This document shows, piece by piece, positions 1 through 10,580 of a stretch of 64,000 nucleotides of DNA. The notes under the pieces are model-generated. The model saw only the letters and a list, made by a program, of their open reading frames with translations, did no database searches and was not told the origin of the DNA. The DNA lies in assembly GCA_025602915.1 (NCBI GenBank), contig JAHLJZ010000014.1:310001-374000 (forward strand), written 5' to 3'. This stretch comes from Paraphysoderma sedebokerense (Eukaryota > Blastocladiomycota > Physodermatomycetes > Physodermatales > Physodermataceae). The position numbers and the translations under genes were made by a program. The first letter of the stretch is position 1. The number at the start of each line of letters is the position of its first letter.

Positions 1-278
1 TTGGTGAATGGACCGGTACCAATTTCAGTTTGAAAATCAGGTGATGAAGCTAGATGGGTAAGAATGAAAGATGACGATCAAATCAGTAGAACGCGCCAAA
101 TTGGTGTAGATGGAACATGAAAAGAGCGAAAAAGAACAGAAGAGATGATGCTGGAAAGTAAATTTAAGTTACCATGAGATTCACTCCCAGTTGTTATTTT
201 GCCTGATCCCTCATTGCGAGATTTTGGAAGAGCAGGGGAGGGATGTTGAATAGATCCAGTTTGACGTTGATTTGACAT
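1..278 (-). CDS. 5' end of an unidentified protein gene, cut by the window edge
   Basis: A reading frame opens with an ATG on the minus strand and codes for about 35 residues rich in Ser, Pro and Gly. A plausible donor (GTAACT) ends the first exon at 173. A plausible acceptor (CATCTAG) restarts the frame at 49, and the second exon then runs off the window. The joined product would continue with a Ser/Pro/Asp-rich stretch ending near a GTGPFT motif. I do not recognise the family. The other reading, without splicing, is a 66-residue ORF ending at 78. Support is splice-site logic only, so this is a weak call. Confidence 0.35.
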
Positions 279-824
279 TTTCGGTTAAAGAAATATTTCT
301 GCTGTTGCTAGGTGAAGCTGACTGATTTTATGTAGTAATAATTCTAGACACAAACAAGCTGAATGACGTCAGCATCCTGTAATCCTATTCAGCCTTTCGT
401 CATGAGACTTATAAGATTTTGAGGTGAGATGAGTTTAAGGGAAAATGGTGGATTTACAGCTACGTCATGTCATTCGCGCGGTTGGATTTCTGGGAAAATG
501 GATAGCTGATCGCAGCCCAGACATGTAACTAATGTATTCATGCCATTGGTAGATGATTTATTTAGCATTCGCAGCCAACTCATAATTAAACAAAAAACAA
601 TCCCTAAACATGAGAATGGGGTATTGAATGTAACTGTTCAATAAAGAAAGCTTATGTACAAATGTTCAAAGTTCTATGCCAAGCCAAGCGGGGGAAATAT
701 TAATGTCCTGAGACAGACTATACCTCCCCAAAATTTGTCAATACTTAACTGACTTCTAAATTCCCAAATCACACGTTGCAGCTTCCATAAGCTGAGAATG
801 ACGAAGACAATACGGATAATTTTC
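279..824. other. Intergenic, no gene seen
   Basis: This lies between the 5' end of the leftmost gene and the 3' end of the HAPSTR1-like gene. It is AT-rich with no sustained reading frame. I see nothing else in it. Confidence 0.6.
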
Positions 825-1874
825 TCAGTCGGCGTCCTGATGTTCATCTTGTTCGTTATCCCTTCTTAACATTCTTCGTTTAAGAGGCGGTTCTAACACT
901 AAATCCATCATACTAAGGTTATCCAAATTTAATTTAACTTGCTCGGTATTTGTAGTCCCTACATTCTCTATTCCGTGGTATCCCAAGCTCTGCGAATGAA
1001 GATGTGGACGAAGTGTAATGTGGGACTGTGAATCCGGTGATTCCGGATCTCCCAAATCTTCGTTTATGTCTGAATTGTCCGTTAAGTGTTGACGAGATTG
1101 GTGGCGAGAATGGAAAGATGACGACGTCGGTACCTTTCTTTTACCTGGTGACTGGGTACTGAAGTATTCTGCAAATGCTGTCGGAGTCGACAGTGGATTT
1201 GAATTGGATGCGGAAAATGAGTGAGATAAGGGTATGGCTGATGTGTTAGAGAGGGATGAGGGAAGAGTCGTTGACATGTTGTGATGCGGGAGTGAGAAAG
1301 TGAATGTGAATGGCGACGATGATGGCAAATGGTGGAGCTTGTCTGTTGGGTGTGTAGGAGGATGAGATGAATGATTCGATACCTGCGTACCCATTTGTGG
1401 GTGAATCTGCTGGGTCTGAACTTCGTTGGGCGAGCCGTCTACGATGGGGGTCATTTGGTCTCGATTCTCCTGTGTCGTCGCAATAATGATATTATTACCG
1501 GCACCATTATCATGTCCACCATTCAAGGAATTTAATCTTCCTTTTGCCCAATTTAAGACGACATCAACCGCAACCCATATATTTCCATTTTCGTCTTTGC
1601 GAACAACACTACCACTTGAACTTTTGCTTCCACTCGTCCCGGCGGCGTCGTTGCATACGTTTAAAAATTGAACTAAATCAGCGACAGCAGCTTCGTAACC
1701 TTCAGAATATGCTTTTGTAGTCGCTCTTTGAGATTCCTTGTAAAGTTGGGTAACACTAAAAGCAGCCGATCGAAAAAGCGAGGACAGAGCGTCCGAAGAT
1801 TCAGTGCTGGATGGTTGAGAATGAGATGGGTCCGAAGACGACGAGGAATTATTATTAGTGCTATAGCTTTCCAT
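825..1874 (-). CDS. HAPSTR1 (C16orf72, UPF0472)-like protein
   Basis: The single exon codes for 349 residues. Residues about 30-71 form a helical segment reading LFRSAAFSVTQLYKES followed by a YEAAVADLVQFL stretch. This closely resembles the conserved core of animal HAPSTR1/C16orf72 (FQNAATAVTNLYKES...). The short basic end PPLKRRML also recalls the nuclear-localisation-like tail of HAPSTR1 (HKRNR). Between them is a long low-complexity region rich in Ser, His, Asn and Pro. In animals HAPSTR1 works with the ubiquitin ligase HUWE1 in stress signalling in the nucleus. A similar role here is inference. The first ATG follows a Ser/Asn-rich leader and I see no better start. Family confidence is good; function in fungi is not established for me. 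Confidence 0.72.
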   Translation of the reverse strand: MESYSTNNNSSSSSDPSHSQPSSTESSDALSSLFRSAAFSVTQLYKESQRATTKAYSEGYEAAVADLVQFLNVCNDAAGTSGSKSSSGSVVRKDENGNIWVAVDVVLNWAKGRLNSLNGGHDNGAGNNIIIATTQENRDQMTPIVDGSPNEVQTQQIHPQMGTQVSNHSSHPPTHPTDKLHHLPSSSPFTFTFSLPHHNMSTTLPSSLSNTSAIPLSHSFSASNSNPLSTPTAFAEYFSTQSPGKRKVPTSSSFHSRHQSRQHLTDNSDINEDLGDPESPDSQSHITLRPHLHSQSLGYHGIENVGTTNTEQVKLNLDNLSMMDLVLEPPLKRRMLRRDNEQDEHQDAD

Positions 1875-2288
1875 ATATTTAAGGAGGGTATTTGTCAGCC
1901 AGTTGAGATGAGAAAATTAGACAAGAGTGAAAAATGTGGAGAATTGGAGGATTTCTTCGGTTTTGACTGAAGGAAAATGGTCACGTGATAAACGTGTCAT
2001 TCTAATGTAATGTTCGGTGACAACAACGGCGATGATGTATTAATTTTGGATAGACATGATATATATGAGACTATATTATTTATGATAATTAACATAGTTC
2101 GTCGAAAATTCACACTTCGTCCTTGCATATTTGGCGGATAGCTGTAATGATAACCGATCTGTCAACGGGTGTCATCCGCGTGACTCGAATAACATTGTTC
2201 TTCAAGCTGGAGCAGGATGAAGAATCTCCAAAATTGCACTGTCATTCCGCACCAAATCCCTTCCTAATATTATATATTCTCAACTGAA
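1875..2288. other. Divergent intergenic region
   Basis: About 410 bases between the start of the HAPSTR1-like gene (minus) and the start of the small membrane protein gene (plus), so it probably holds both promoters. I see no clear TATA box or other named site. Confidence 0.5.
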
Positions 2289-2766
2289 ATGGTGCAGACG
2301 AAATCGCATTCTCCTATTCCATCCATGAAGCCCTCCAAATTTCCTACGGGGCCAGTTTTTTTTTGGTCTGTTTTTCGTTTGCTGCGAGAGCTGCGCTCCA
2401 ACGACGCTAACGCTCGATCCCTTGAAATAATGTAGGTCCACTCTCGCTTTTCTCGGAATCAACATTTATTACTACGCTTCATCAACAATACAACCACATA
2501 TCACGCTGTCTGAAGAGGCCTCACAATGGCGGAATTCAGAGATCTTGAAAGTTCGACGAGAGTTAGGGTTAGAAAGAAGTACCAGTCACAGCAGCAAAAG
2601 TGGAACCAATAATAATGAAACCCATCGGACAGACGGAGAGCTTCTGAATGATCAGTCAGGAGAGAAAGAAGAGGGCGAAATAATATTTGAAAGAATGGTG
2701 GAGAGAATGGACAAGTGGAAGAAAGCTTGGAGTGATATTAAAGCAAAAGTGAGTGGAGGAAGGTAG
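2289..2766 (+). CDS. Small single-pass membrane protein, unknown family
   Basis: Two exons (2289-2365 and 2436-2766) join across a 70-nt intron with donor GTCTGT, branch GCTAAC and acceptor TGTAG. They give a 135-residue protein. The splice falls inside a hydrophobic segment (FFWSTLAFLGINIYYYAS, residues about 23-40) that neither exon shows whole, which supports the model. A Lys/Pro-containing N-terminus precedes the segment. It is followed by a charged helix (SEEASQWRNSEILKVRRELG), a low-complexity linker and an acidic-basic C-terminal helix. Short proteins of this layout are often mitochondrial or ER factors, but I cannot name the family. The start is the first ATG in frame. Confidence 0.68.
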
Positions 2767-3441
2767 CCAATGGTGGCCATCATGGAGGATCTGATAAATC
2801 ACCTCTTGTTATTTAATAAATGGAAATAAAATATCGCGCGAATTCTTACCGTCGCTTATTGCTGACTGTGGTGGCGCCAGCTTACATATATTTGTTCAAT
2901 TGACTCTTCCCTTTGGAATAATTGTAAGCTCAGAATTGCCATACTCGGCGGCAGATATGTATGGTTTATGTGAACCGAAAAAGAGAGCGAGACGACCAGA
3001 GGATGTCACGGATTCGATGGCTACAGTTTAAAAATGGATGTTAGATTTACTGTTGGAAAGAATAGCAAACTTTCAATGAGCTGTCATTTCAGATATGAGC
3101 TCGATCACTTCAGTTTTCCGTTCATGCTTACCAATACGGGCACCCATGCTCTTCCGCTTCGCTGCATATAGGTGCAGATTGAGACGTGAAACGATGAAAC
3201 AAACGAGGTGTCGCACATCATTCGTCGGTCAACCCCGCGAATTGGATTCCTTTACCACCCAGAAGGCTTACTTGTTAGGATTTGAAATTCGTGATTATTT
3301 AGTGAAACAAAGTTGTCAGACATTACATGCTGTGTATGCTAAATTGATGAAATCAGGCTGAGCTGAGAACGATATAAATTCGGATGGCGCCGCCCGTCCC
3401 GACCTTCGAGTGTACTACCTGTCTTACGAGTAACATCAAAA
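2767..3441. other. Intergenic, promoter of the secreted protein gene
   Basis: An 88-codon open frame (3095-3361, plus) shows no recognisable family, signal peptide or splice support, and I treat it as chance. A TATA box sits near the right end. Confidence 0.5.
3373..3378 (+). promoter_or_regulatory. TATA box
   Basis: TATAAA about 65 bases before the ATG of the first small secreted protein gene. Position and sequence fit a fungal core promoter. Confidence 0.5.
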
Positions 3442-4224
3442 ATGCACCTTTCTCTTGCTGTATTAACCTTTGTCGCAATCGTTGCTAATTCTATGACCGA
3501 AGCTTCTCCCACACCGAAGATTCGATTTGGGAAAGCCGTCGCAATTGGTGCTGGTGCGTGTAAAATAACGTAGGCATACGAATAACCCTTATAGCTAACA
3601 TTGCTTGAACAAATAACATATAGGTACAGGCATCGTTGCTGGAGGTGCCGGTCGTGCCCTAGGATTAGGAAACCATGCCGCCTGGAGTAAGTCCTTTCTC
3701 TTACTTCCCCTCATTTCTATCGAATTCTCATAACTTACCGCTAACTGCTACCCACTCTATCATTCAGGACAGACCGCGGCTCGACTGGACTTTAAGGTTC
3801 CGACTGCGAATACGGAATGGAAATGTGGAGAAACTGCCCAAGTCAAAGTAAATTCTATGGGCTTCGGTTCATTCTGGGGTATTTCAAATGCAAAATTACG
3901 TCTCATGGATTCAAACTATAATCAAGTCCAAGAAGTTATGAACAAACCATTGAATGATTTTATCAAGGTTAGTTTAATTTCTCTGCTAGTATTAAAGGAC
4001 GCGAACTTCATCTTAAAATCATTTTGGCTGTCATCCCGTAACAGGAAGAAAGAACACTTGGCATTGGTCGTGCCAGAAATGGATACGGAGAACATAGCTT
4101 TACAGTTCCCAAAGTTCAATCCGGAGTTTACAGCATTCAATTTGAAAGTTCCAATGGCTTAAACATGCATGCTTCGAGAATCAAAGCTGATTCCGCGCAA
4201 TTTCGTATCACCTGTAATAACTAA
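3442..4224 (+). CDS. Small secreted beta-sandwich protein, Kre9/Knh1-like (paralogue 1)
   Basis: Four exons (3442-3553, 3624-3686, 3768-3967, 4045-4224) give 184 residues with all phases agreeing. Residues 1-22 are a signal peptide. A Gly-rich hydrophobic stretch encoded mainly by exon 2 follows. The mature domain begins with a hydrophobic-Pro strand, a Trp-Lys-Cys-Gly-Glu turn and the strand NAKLRLMD. It continues with GIGRARNG, a VPKVQSGVYSIQFE strand pair and ends FRITCNN. The order W-x-C-G-E, hydrophobic strand, then P-x-x-x-G-Y-x-I and F-R-I matches the layout of the Kre9/Knh1 N-terminal or Ser-Thr-GPI-type domain of fungal wall proteins. That assignment is by pattern only. Two Cys (in WKCGE and near the end) could pair. 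It probably acts at the cell surface or outside. Two paralogues lie in this window. Confidence 0.72.
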
Positions 4225-5294
4225 AATTGTCGCTAAGAATTAAATTTATTATATTTGTCCAACACTATGATTGCGAATGTCATCACGCAGTAGTTCCCAT
4301 TCAACATATTACATTATCTGCCCTCGACTCGGCAGCTGTTACTTATATGTGCGAAGTTCATCTCATTGTCAACTTATTGTAACGCTATATCTTGCAACCT
4401 CAATAGGCTTAGGCAATTGCAACAATACTTGTGAATTAGGTTGTTGAAGGATGGAGACAATGTTGGTTGCGAATTATCGTTGAACCGGCAGTTCAGAAAC
4501 TGAGTCGATTAAGTTCATCCATAAATAATTCATGCCCCCTGTTGCACATAATATCTTGGTCTGAAACTGGAAAACTCTTTCAGCAGGTGTCTATGTTGGC
4601 GGAGCATTGATTAGCCGAAAATAGTATATTGTGAGGTGGACCTCAATGTAACCTCCAGCTGATGGCACACATTGGAAATGTAGTCTGGTGAAAAAATGCA
4701 CATTTGAATACCATGAAATTTAATTGTGCTATGTATATGCTCTTCACAGACGCAGAAACGCTTCTTATGTAATTTCTATTTTTTGTCCCTACGATTTTGA
4801 GAGATCTTTCAGACTTGACAATGCATGAAAATTCTCCAAATTTTCTAAATCTGGTTATAACCGATTGCACATAATCGAAATGTCTATTATTTAAAAATAG
4901 TTATACCACGGAAAGAAATTTACGGCGTATGTAATGATTATAAGATACTGTGCGAGGAATCTCATGAAGTGCGGAAAACCGCTGCTGGATCACTAGTTAG
5001 TCGCGCGATAAATTCAAAAACCCCTGTTACATATCAGCTACCATCAAACATTCTCCTGCGGGTAAATCTGCCTCATTGCCATATGTATTGTGTCCTTCCC
5101 AATTCATAACCTGATCAGGAGAGTTCCACAAAATGATAATTCGGATCAGTTTGGGCCGAACAATTTGATCGTGATACGAAAACCGTCGATGTGGATAAAA
5201 GCTGTCGCAGTCGCTACTTCTGAAGGTAAAAAATAATTCATACCGTTTACTTCTTACACAAAAATTACTTAAAAACAGATAAAACAATTACAAA
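4225..5294. other. Intergenic between tandem paralogues
   Basis: About 1.07 kb, AT-rich, with only short chance frames on both strands. It separates the first two secreted-protein paralogues. I see no gene or repeat. Confidence 0.55.
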
Positions 5295-5989
5295 ATGAAC
5301 TTTGGTCTTGTTGTAGTCGCTGTCATCTGCTTTCTTTCCGACATTTTGATTGAAGCTGCACCTGCAACAGTTGTGCAGCACGGTTCGTACAAACATTTCT
5401 TTTCTTCATTCTGATGGTTCGTTTCACTGAATATCCACTTTATTAATTCATATCTCAGGTATTATAAGGGGTGAGTAGCTTTGAACTTTAATTCTAATTT
5501 AATATATCGATATATCGCTAACTTCGATGATTGAATATCCACCGTGAAGTTGCCCCAATCCTTAAATTTCAGGTTCCGAATTCAGGCGCAGAATGGCAAT
5601 GTGGAGAAACAGGGCAAATCAAAGTAACCACAGAGGATATTATCGCAGGTTCATTCCTGGGAACCGCGAACTCAAAATTAACATTGATGGATGCAAATCA
5701 TCATCGAGCCATAATGATCATGAGCAAGCCCATATTTGATTCCATAAAGGTAATTTGTACATGCGCAGTCATCATTAATATCATACTAATTCTGCTGTCG
5801 TGCTTGAATTGACAGATAGAAAAATCTTTTCTTGGGTTACCTGGTCGTATTGGATCCGGGGAGGTCAGCTTTACCGTTCCGAAAGTAACCTCAGGACAGT
5901 ACACCATTCAATTTGAGGCATCTGCAGCGGTGTTCGAACAATGCAGACTAGTTCTGTGGTTTTCCGAATCAATTGTGAAAAATAGATGA
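5295..5989 (+). CDS. Small secreted beta-sandwich protein (paralogue 2), C-terminus apparently frameshifted
   Basis: Exons 5295-5382, 5459-5470, 5550-5749 and 5816-5989 give 157 residues. Exon 2 is only 12 nt. Exon 3 is 200 nt, exactly the length of its counterpart in paralogue 1. A signal peptide (residues 1-about 21) is followed by the same core: W-Q-C-G-E-T, strand NSKLTLMDAN, then VSFTVPKV and GQYTIQFEAS. After that the frame leaves the family pattern and ends in FEQCRLVLWF. Another frame of the same exon reads VVFRINCEK and stops at 5985, matching the FRITCNN end of paralogue 1. A one-base shift near 5920-5935 is therefore likely, either real decay or a sequence error. Role as for paralogue 1. 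Confidence 0.65.
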
Positions 5990-6350
5990 CAAACGATGGG
6001 ATAAGATGCGTATCATCAAATTTCAAGCAATCGACGTATCTTATATATAGATATTCGTAGACAGGGTTAGTGATATCCAAAAGGCGATGTCACTTTTGTA
6101 TTTCCAAAATAAACGTTAAGATGAACTAGCTTTCAGGCTCATTTGATATTCTCAGAATTAGGCTTGCTTAAATTTGAAACAAAGTCTTGTCCCACATATT
6201 TCATTTATTCAGTCAGTAATCTATACTTGTTGGCCCAAAATTATATCGCTTTATTTCAAGAACAACAAAAAAATACATATAATGACAGAAAGCAGAGCAA
6301 TAGAAAACAATAATGTTATGATAACTACAGTGGATATATTGGTTTAATGC
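5990..6350. other. Convergent intergenic region
   Basis: 3' ends of paralogue 2 (plus) and the first array membrane gene (minus) face each other. AT-rich; nothing else seen. Confidence 0.55.
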
Positions 6351-7127
6351 TTAAACTGATACTGATTTAGTTGACTGTACTGTCGACGGTTTCAAACTGA
6401 TACAGTTTCTTTCCATGAAGGCTGCAGTGATACTCCTAGCCAAGAATGAATCACTGATACTGATAGTACTATTGATCAATCCAAACCACATTAAGCTGTG
6501 ACTAGCTTCTATTCCTAGGAGGAGTAAAAGGCTAAAGCTCGTAGCAAGTGTGAGACTGATTACACATATCACTGCAGTTTTGATCAAAAATTTACGCGCG
6601 ATTGTGTCCATGTTGTTAAATCTTCGGAGGTGACGAACAACGAGAAATACAAGAACACAAATTTCAACAAAGTACGTGACGGCTTTGACGATGTTTTGAC
6701 GACCAGTTCGGTCACCAGGATATCCAACGTCACAGAGGGTTGGAGTGACTTGAACTGGTCTAATGGAAACGGCAGTATCCAAGTTCGTGACAACGCGAGC
6801 TATTAGCAGAGGTGCGAATAGGACGAGTGATCTTTTAAACATAGTCTCGTCGAAAATGCGGATACGGGTAAGCATAATGAAGTCCTGGCACCATGTTGCG
6901 ACGGCGTAGCTATGGGCCATGTAATACGAAAGAGCGAGACACGCTGTAGTTTCAGAGATATTCAGATGAATAAATGTCCACAGCAAGACAGTCGTCAAGG
7001 CGACTTGCGAGAAATTGATAACTGTGTAAATGTTGAAGTTTCGCACCACACTAGGGGCGATTCGAAAAAGTTCATGACTTTGTAGGCAAAGCAATGAAAT
7101 TAAGATAAATACTTCAATTCCTATCAT
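6351..7127 (-). CDS. Multi-pass membrane protein, array copy A
   Basis: The single exon codes for 258 residues with about seven hydrophobic segments separated by short loops. Fixed features shared by all four copies are the start MIGIE, LQSHELFRI, the loop CQDFIMLTRIRIFD, PVQVTPTLCDVGYPGD with GRQNIVKAVTYF, the basic loop RHLRRF and the last segment STISISDSFLARSITAAFM. The topology resembles a seven-helix receptor, but I see no DRY, NPxxY or retinal-lysine signature and cannot assign a family. The conserved Cys in the VTP-LCD loop may be on the outer face. Copy A is closer to copy C than to B or D. It is an intact member of a tandem, lineage-specific expansion. Confidence 0.78.
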   Translation of the reverse strand: MIGIEVFILISLLCLQSHELFRIAPSVVRNFNIYTVINFSQVALTTVLLWTFIHLNISETTACLALSYYMAHSYAVATWCQDFIMLTRIRIFDETMFKRSLVLFAPLLIARVVTNLDTAVSIRPVQVTPTLCDVGYPGDRTGRQNIVKAVTYFVEICVLVFLVVRHLRRFNNMDTIARKFLIKTAVICVISLTLATSFSLLLLLGIEASHSLMWFGLINSTISISDSFLARSITAAFMERNCISLKPSTVQSTKSVSV

Positions 7128-8180
7128 TTTAGCGTTCTCTAAATGGACCTCACGGAATGGTGAATCCCTGGGAGGATGTGGACTTATGTAGTCTAGGGGA
7201 CGTCAGTGACTCCTGTTTTAACAACTAGGAACAAACTGGCCCCATTGAGCAATAGAATATTCATTCTTTGAATGAAAACGCTGAGACAAAATTCTCCTAA
7301 TGTAAGTGGCTTCTATGGACTTGCATTTTTGACTCCTAGCGTTGTTTGTGACGCGCACAACGGCATACAGCTCAAGTCTCCTCAGTGGCGGGCACAGGAG
7401 TGCTTCAAAGTTCCCTGCGTCTCTTGGGTCTCCAAAGAGGGGTTTGATATTTGAACGGATCCAGACCATTGCCGAACTGTCCTGAAGGAGTTGCCTGAAA
7501 TGTCACCGCATTCGATTATTCTAAGAATTGGGACAATCAAATATATAAGTTACATGGAATCAGTCACTCGACTTCATGAGTGTATTTCTGAAAACTTAAG
7601 CCAACCTACGAATTATTAAAAGTATGTCATATTTAATTTTCCGTGGAGCCATACATTTTCCATATTGTCTTGACTTAGGTAATGTAGCCAAACTGTATAT
7701 ATCAGTACTCTGGTCATAATCCCATGTTTCCAACAAGCCCGATCAGGTTGGAAACATGGAATTAGATAGGCAGAATTCCGATTTGTATAATTCAATTGTT
7801 TTCATTTAATTTAACATCAACAGTTTCTCACTCCTGAATCCTGATGACTCGGTCCTTCGTAACTTCCCCATTTATGCTTTATCGCAAGCCGTGGTCAGCA
7901 GCGTTAAGAGAGGCTTTGCGGAAACGTGTTTGAAGAATGCAATTTAAATACACGATTGATGGCATTCGCCACTTTCGCCGAACGCAATTGATTAATATGC
8001 GTACTCACACTCGGGCAATTGAGAAGCATGTATGCCATAAACTCTCTTCATTGCACACAGTTTACTCCAGCTAAGGCTACCCTCAAAGCAAGTACTTCAT
8101 GAAACACAAGTCGTGTTTCCATACTTATCAGGCCGCACATCAACTTATCAACATCAACTTAAAAGCAAGTTCCTTGACCA
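7128..8180. other. Intergenic, no gene seen
   Basis: About 1 kb upstream of copy A. Short frames on both strands at 7218-7469 overlap each other and show no family pattern. I see no repeat or RNA gene. Confidence 0.5.
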
Positions 8181-8393
8181 ATGTTCCTTCCATCAACGCT
8201 CATCTCGCTCTTAATAATTTTATCAACTGCCATGTCACTTCTTATCGGTCTTAGTTTCTGTATTTACGACATACATCGACATTTGAAGAAGAATTTGATT
8301 TCATACAAGTATCATCTATCGGAAGCAATTGCAGAATCATTAAGACAAGGGTTAGACGAAGGGGAGACAAGCGACGGAAGTGCTGGGAATTGA
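8181..8393 (+). CDS. Putative 70-residue single-pass membrane protein
   Basis: A short open frame starts with a long hydrophobic segment (residues 4-29) followed by a basic turn (RHLKKN), an amphipathic stretch and an acidic Gly/Ser-rich tail. The layout (membrane anchor then cytosolic tail) is credible for a real small protein, and it stands alone on the plus strand inside the membrane-protein array. I know of no family. It could equally be a chance frame; no splice or promoter signal decides this. Confidence 0.35.
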   Translation: MFLPSTLISLLIILSTAMSLLIGLSFCIYDIHRHLKKNLISYKYHLSEAIAESLRQGLDEGETSDGSAGN

Positions 8394-8837
8394 AAATTTA
8401 ATTAAGATAGGAAGATTGTAAAAGGAGACAGTACTGTTAACATATAAACAATGAAATAATTAATAGAGATAATTATTGTCGTAATGAGGTATTCTATATA
8501 TATACTGCAGTGAGTCCTCGGTAGATAAATTACAAGGCTTCCTGTTGCCGTTCCAATCGCTACGTCTTGTCAAAACGGAATGCTACAGGTCGATTTATTA
8601 ATGACAAAAATTGCAGTACACTTAAGACTAATTTTTTAATGTTGTTGTGAATCAAAATTTTACGGTAAACTAACGAACCAATCGGTAATGAATCCTCTCA
8701 ACCTGGCTTTGAATACCGATGCATCACGCAGGTAAGAGAGTGATAATTGCCACAGAATTATAAAACGACTTAGAAGTGAATTATTGTAACAAACTTAATA
8801 TACACAACAAAAAATGTAAGTTATAGTAAATCATTCA
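8394..8837. other. Intergenic, no gene seen
   Basis: AT-rich stretch between the small plus-strand frame and the 3' end of copy B. Nothing recognisable. Confidence 0.5.
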
Positions 8838-9605
8838 TTAAACCGCCACTTTATCAGATACTGTCTGTTTAGAACCAGAAGCGTTCTTCTCCATGAACGC
8901 TTCAGTAATACTGTGTGCAAGAAATGAATCACTAATACTGATAGTCGTATTAATCACCCCAAACCACATCAAAGTATGCTTAGCCTCTATACCCAGAAGA
9001 ATTAAAGAGCTGAAGACTGTTGCGATTGCCAAGCTGAGGTTACAAATTACGACTGTTTTTACCAAGAATCTACGAGTGACACTGTCGATTTTTTCAAACC
9101 TGCGAAGATGTCTTGAAACGAGGAATACTAGCACGCAAATTTCGATGAAGTAGGTGACTGCTTTAACGATGTTTTGACGACCAGCTGCGTCCTGCGGAAA
9201 TCCAGTATCGCAAATGGTAGGGGTAACTTGGACAGGAACAATCAACACAGCAGTGTGAATATTCGTAGCTGCGCGTGCGATTAATAAAGGAACAAATATC
9301 AGAAGCGACTTCTTGAATATTTCACGGTCGAAAATTCTAATGCGTGTGAGCATTATAAAATCTTGGAACCAAGTTGTAATCGCATAACTGTGAGCCATAT
9401 AATACGAAAGAGCGGCGCAGTTGGTGGTGGGGGCAACATTGAAATGAATGAATGTCCAAAGTAAAATTGTGGTTAAAGCAACTTGAGCGAAATTCGCGAA
9501 AGTGTAGATATTTATATTTCGGAAAAGACCAGGTATGATGCGAAAAAGCTCATGGCTTTGCACGCAGAGCAAAGAAATTAAGACGAATAACTCGATTCCT
9601 ATCAT
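8838..9605 (-). CDS. Multi-pass membrane protein, array copy B
   Basis: The single exon codes for 255 residues and is intact. It has the MIGIE start, VQSHELFRI, the FQDFIMLTRIRIFD loop, PVQVTPTICDTGFP, RQNIVKAVTYF, RHLRRF and the NTTISISDSFLAHSITEAFME end. It shares with copy D a different C-terminal tail (GSKQ ... SDK) and the phrase ANFAQVALTTILLWTFIHFNV, so B and D are the closer pair. About seven hydrophobic helices are predicted by eye. A cell-surface sensor or channel-like role is possible, but no known signature is present. Confidence 0.78.
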   Translation of the reverse strand: MIGIELFVLISLLCVQSHELFRIIPGLFRNINIYTFANFAQVALTTILLWTFIHFNVAPTTNCAALSYYMAHSYAITTWFQDFIMLTRIRIFDREIFKKSLLIFVPLLIARAATNIHTAVLIVPVQVTPTICDTGFPQDAAGRQNIVKAVTYFIEICVLVFLVSRHLRRFEKIDSVTRRFLVKTVVICNLSLAIATVFSSLILLGIEAKHTLMWFGVINTTISISDSFLAHSITEAFMEKNASGSKQTVSDKVAV

Positions 9606-10580
9606 ATTAAATTAAGAAATTGGAGTTTATGTTGCGACTTACAATATCTTAGGGGTGAAGGATCTATTTAAGTTCCGTTCGTCAGAGTGGTATGGCAGGA
9701 TACTACATCGTGGAGAAGCTGCTCGAGGGACAACAATCGTTCAGGCCTGATGTCATTGATAAAATGAAAAGACTTCAACTCTATAGCACCAGTGGCAACT
9801 GCAGAAAATTCTGCTTCTCTCAAGTTGCCACAAGTTGCACAAGTATGTTGCTCTTAGAATATATATGTGACGTGGCCCGCCCCACGCACGCGAATGGGCC
9901 TAAAATTGAACCTTCTCTTGTCAGTTCTACAGTTCTATTGACCGAAGGCACGATATTCTTAAGTCTGGCCCTCTAAGTCTGGCCCTCAAGTTCTAAGCTC
10001 TTGCTGTCTTAGCAGGAAAAAATATCTGTTGCGTGTGTTGTGAATTCGATGATCGGTTTTTCTGTTGGATAGGTCGATCATGTTGCGAACGAAGCTTGCT
10101 GTAAAAATAGTTGACTCACAACATGTTTAAGGAATCGCGGCAGTTTGAATCTTCTTTTTCCCCATTTCTTCTCTTACACTGTGGCAATGATATAGTTCAT
10201 AGTTGTAGTTCCATGATAATATTATTGACATGACATTGCCAGGTCTGTGCTTGTGAGGTTTCCAAAGGGCTTGTCCAACAACACTGGACCTGCACTTTCA
10301 ACTCTTAAATACACTTATGATTCGAAATTATATGTGAAATGCACAAACTCAAGATCTCGTCTAAGTAGGGTTTTCGACTCGCTGTGCGACATCAGCACTC
10401 TCAAACCGAGAAGCATACAGTCAAATATGAAACATTCAGTAAAATAAGGTAAGTGAACTAAATAAGAGTTGCTAATGCTAGAATTTATATAATGACAGTG
10501 ACAATACATAATAGCTAACATAATATTCCAGATAATAGAATAGCAAACAACAGATGATACAGTATACAATATGTTGAATT
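9606..10580. other. Intergenic, no gene seen
   Basis: About 975 bases upstream of copy B. Only short frames on the plus strand, without family patterns. I see no repeat of the flanking gene copies here. Confidence 0.5.

Noticed and set aside
3095-3361. 88-codon plus-strand frame before the first secreted protein gene
   Set aside because: No family pattern, no signal peptide or membrane segment, and it runs into the promoter of the next gene.
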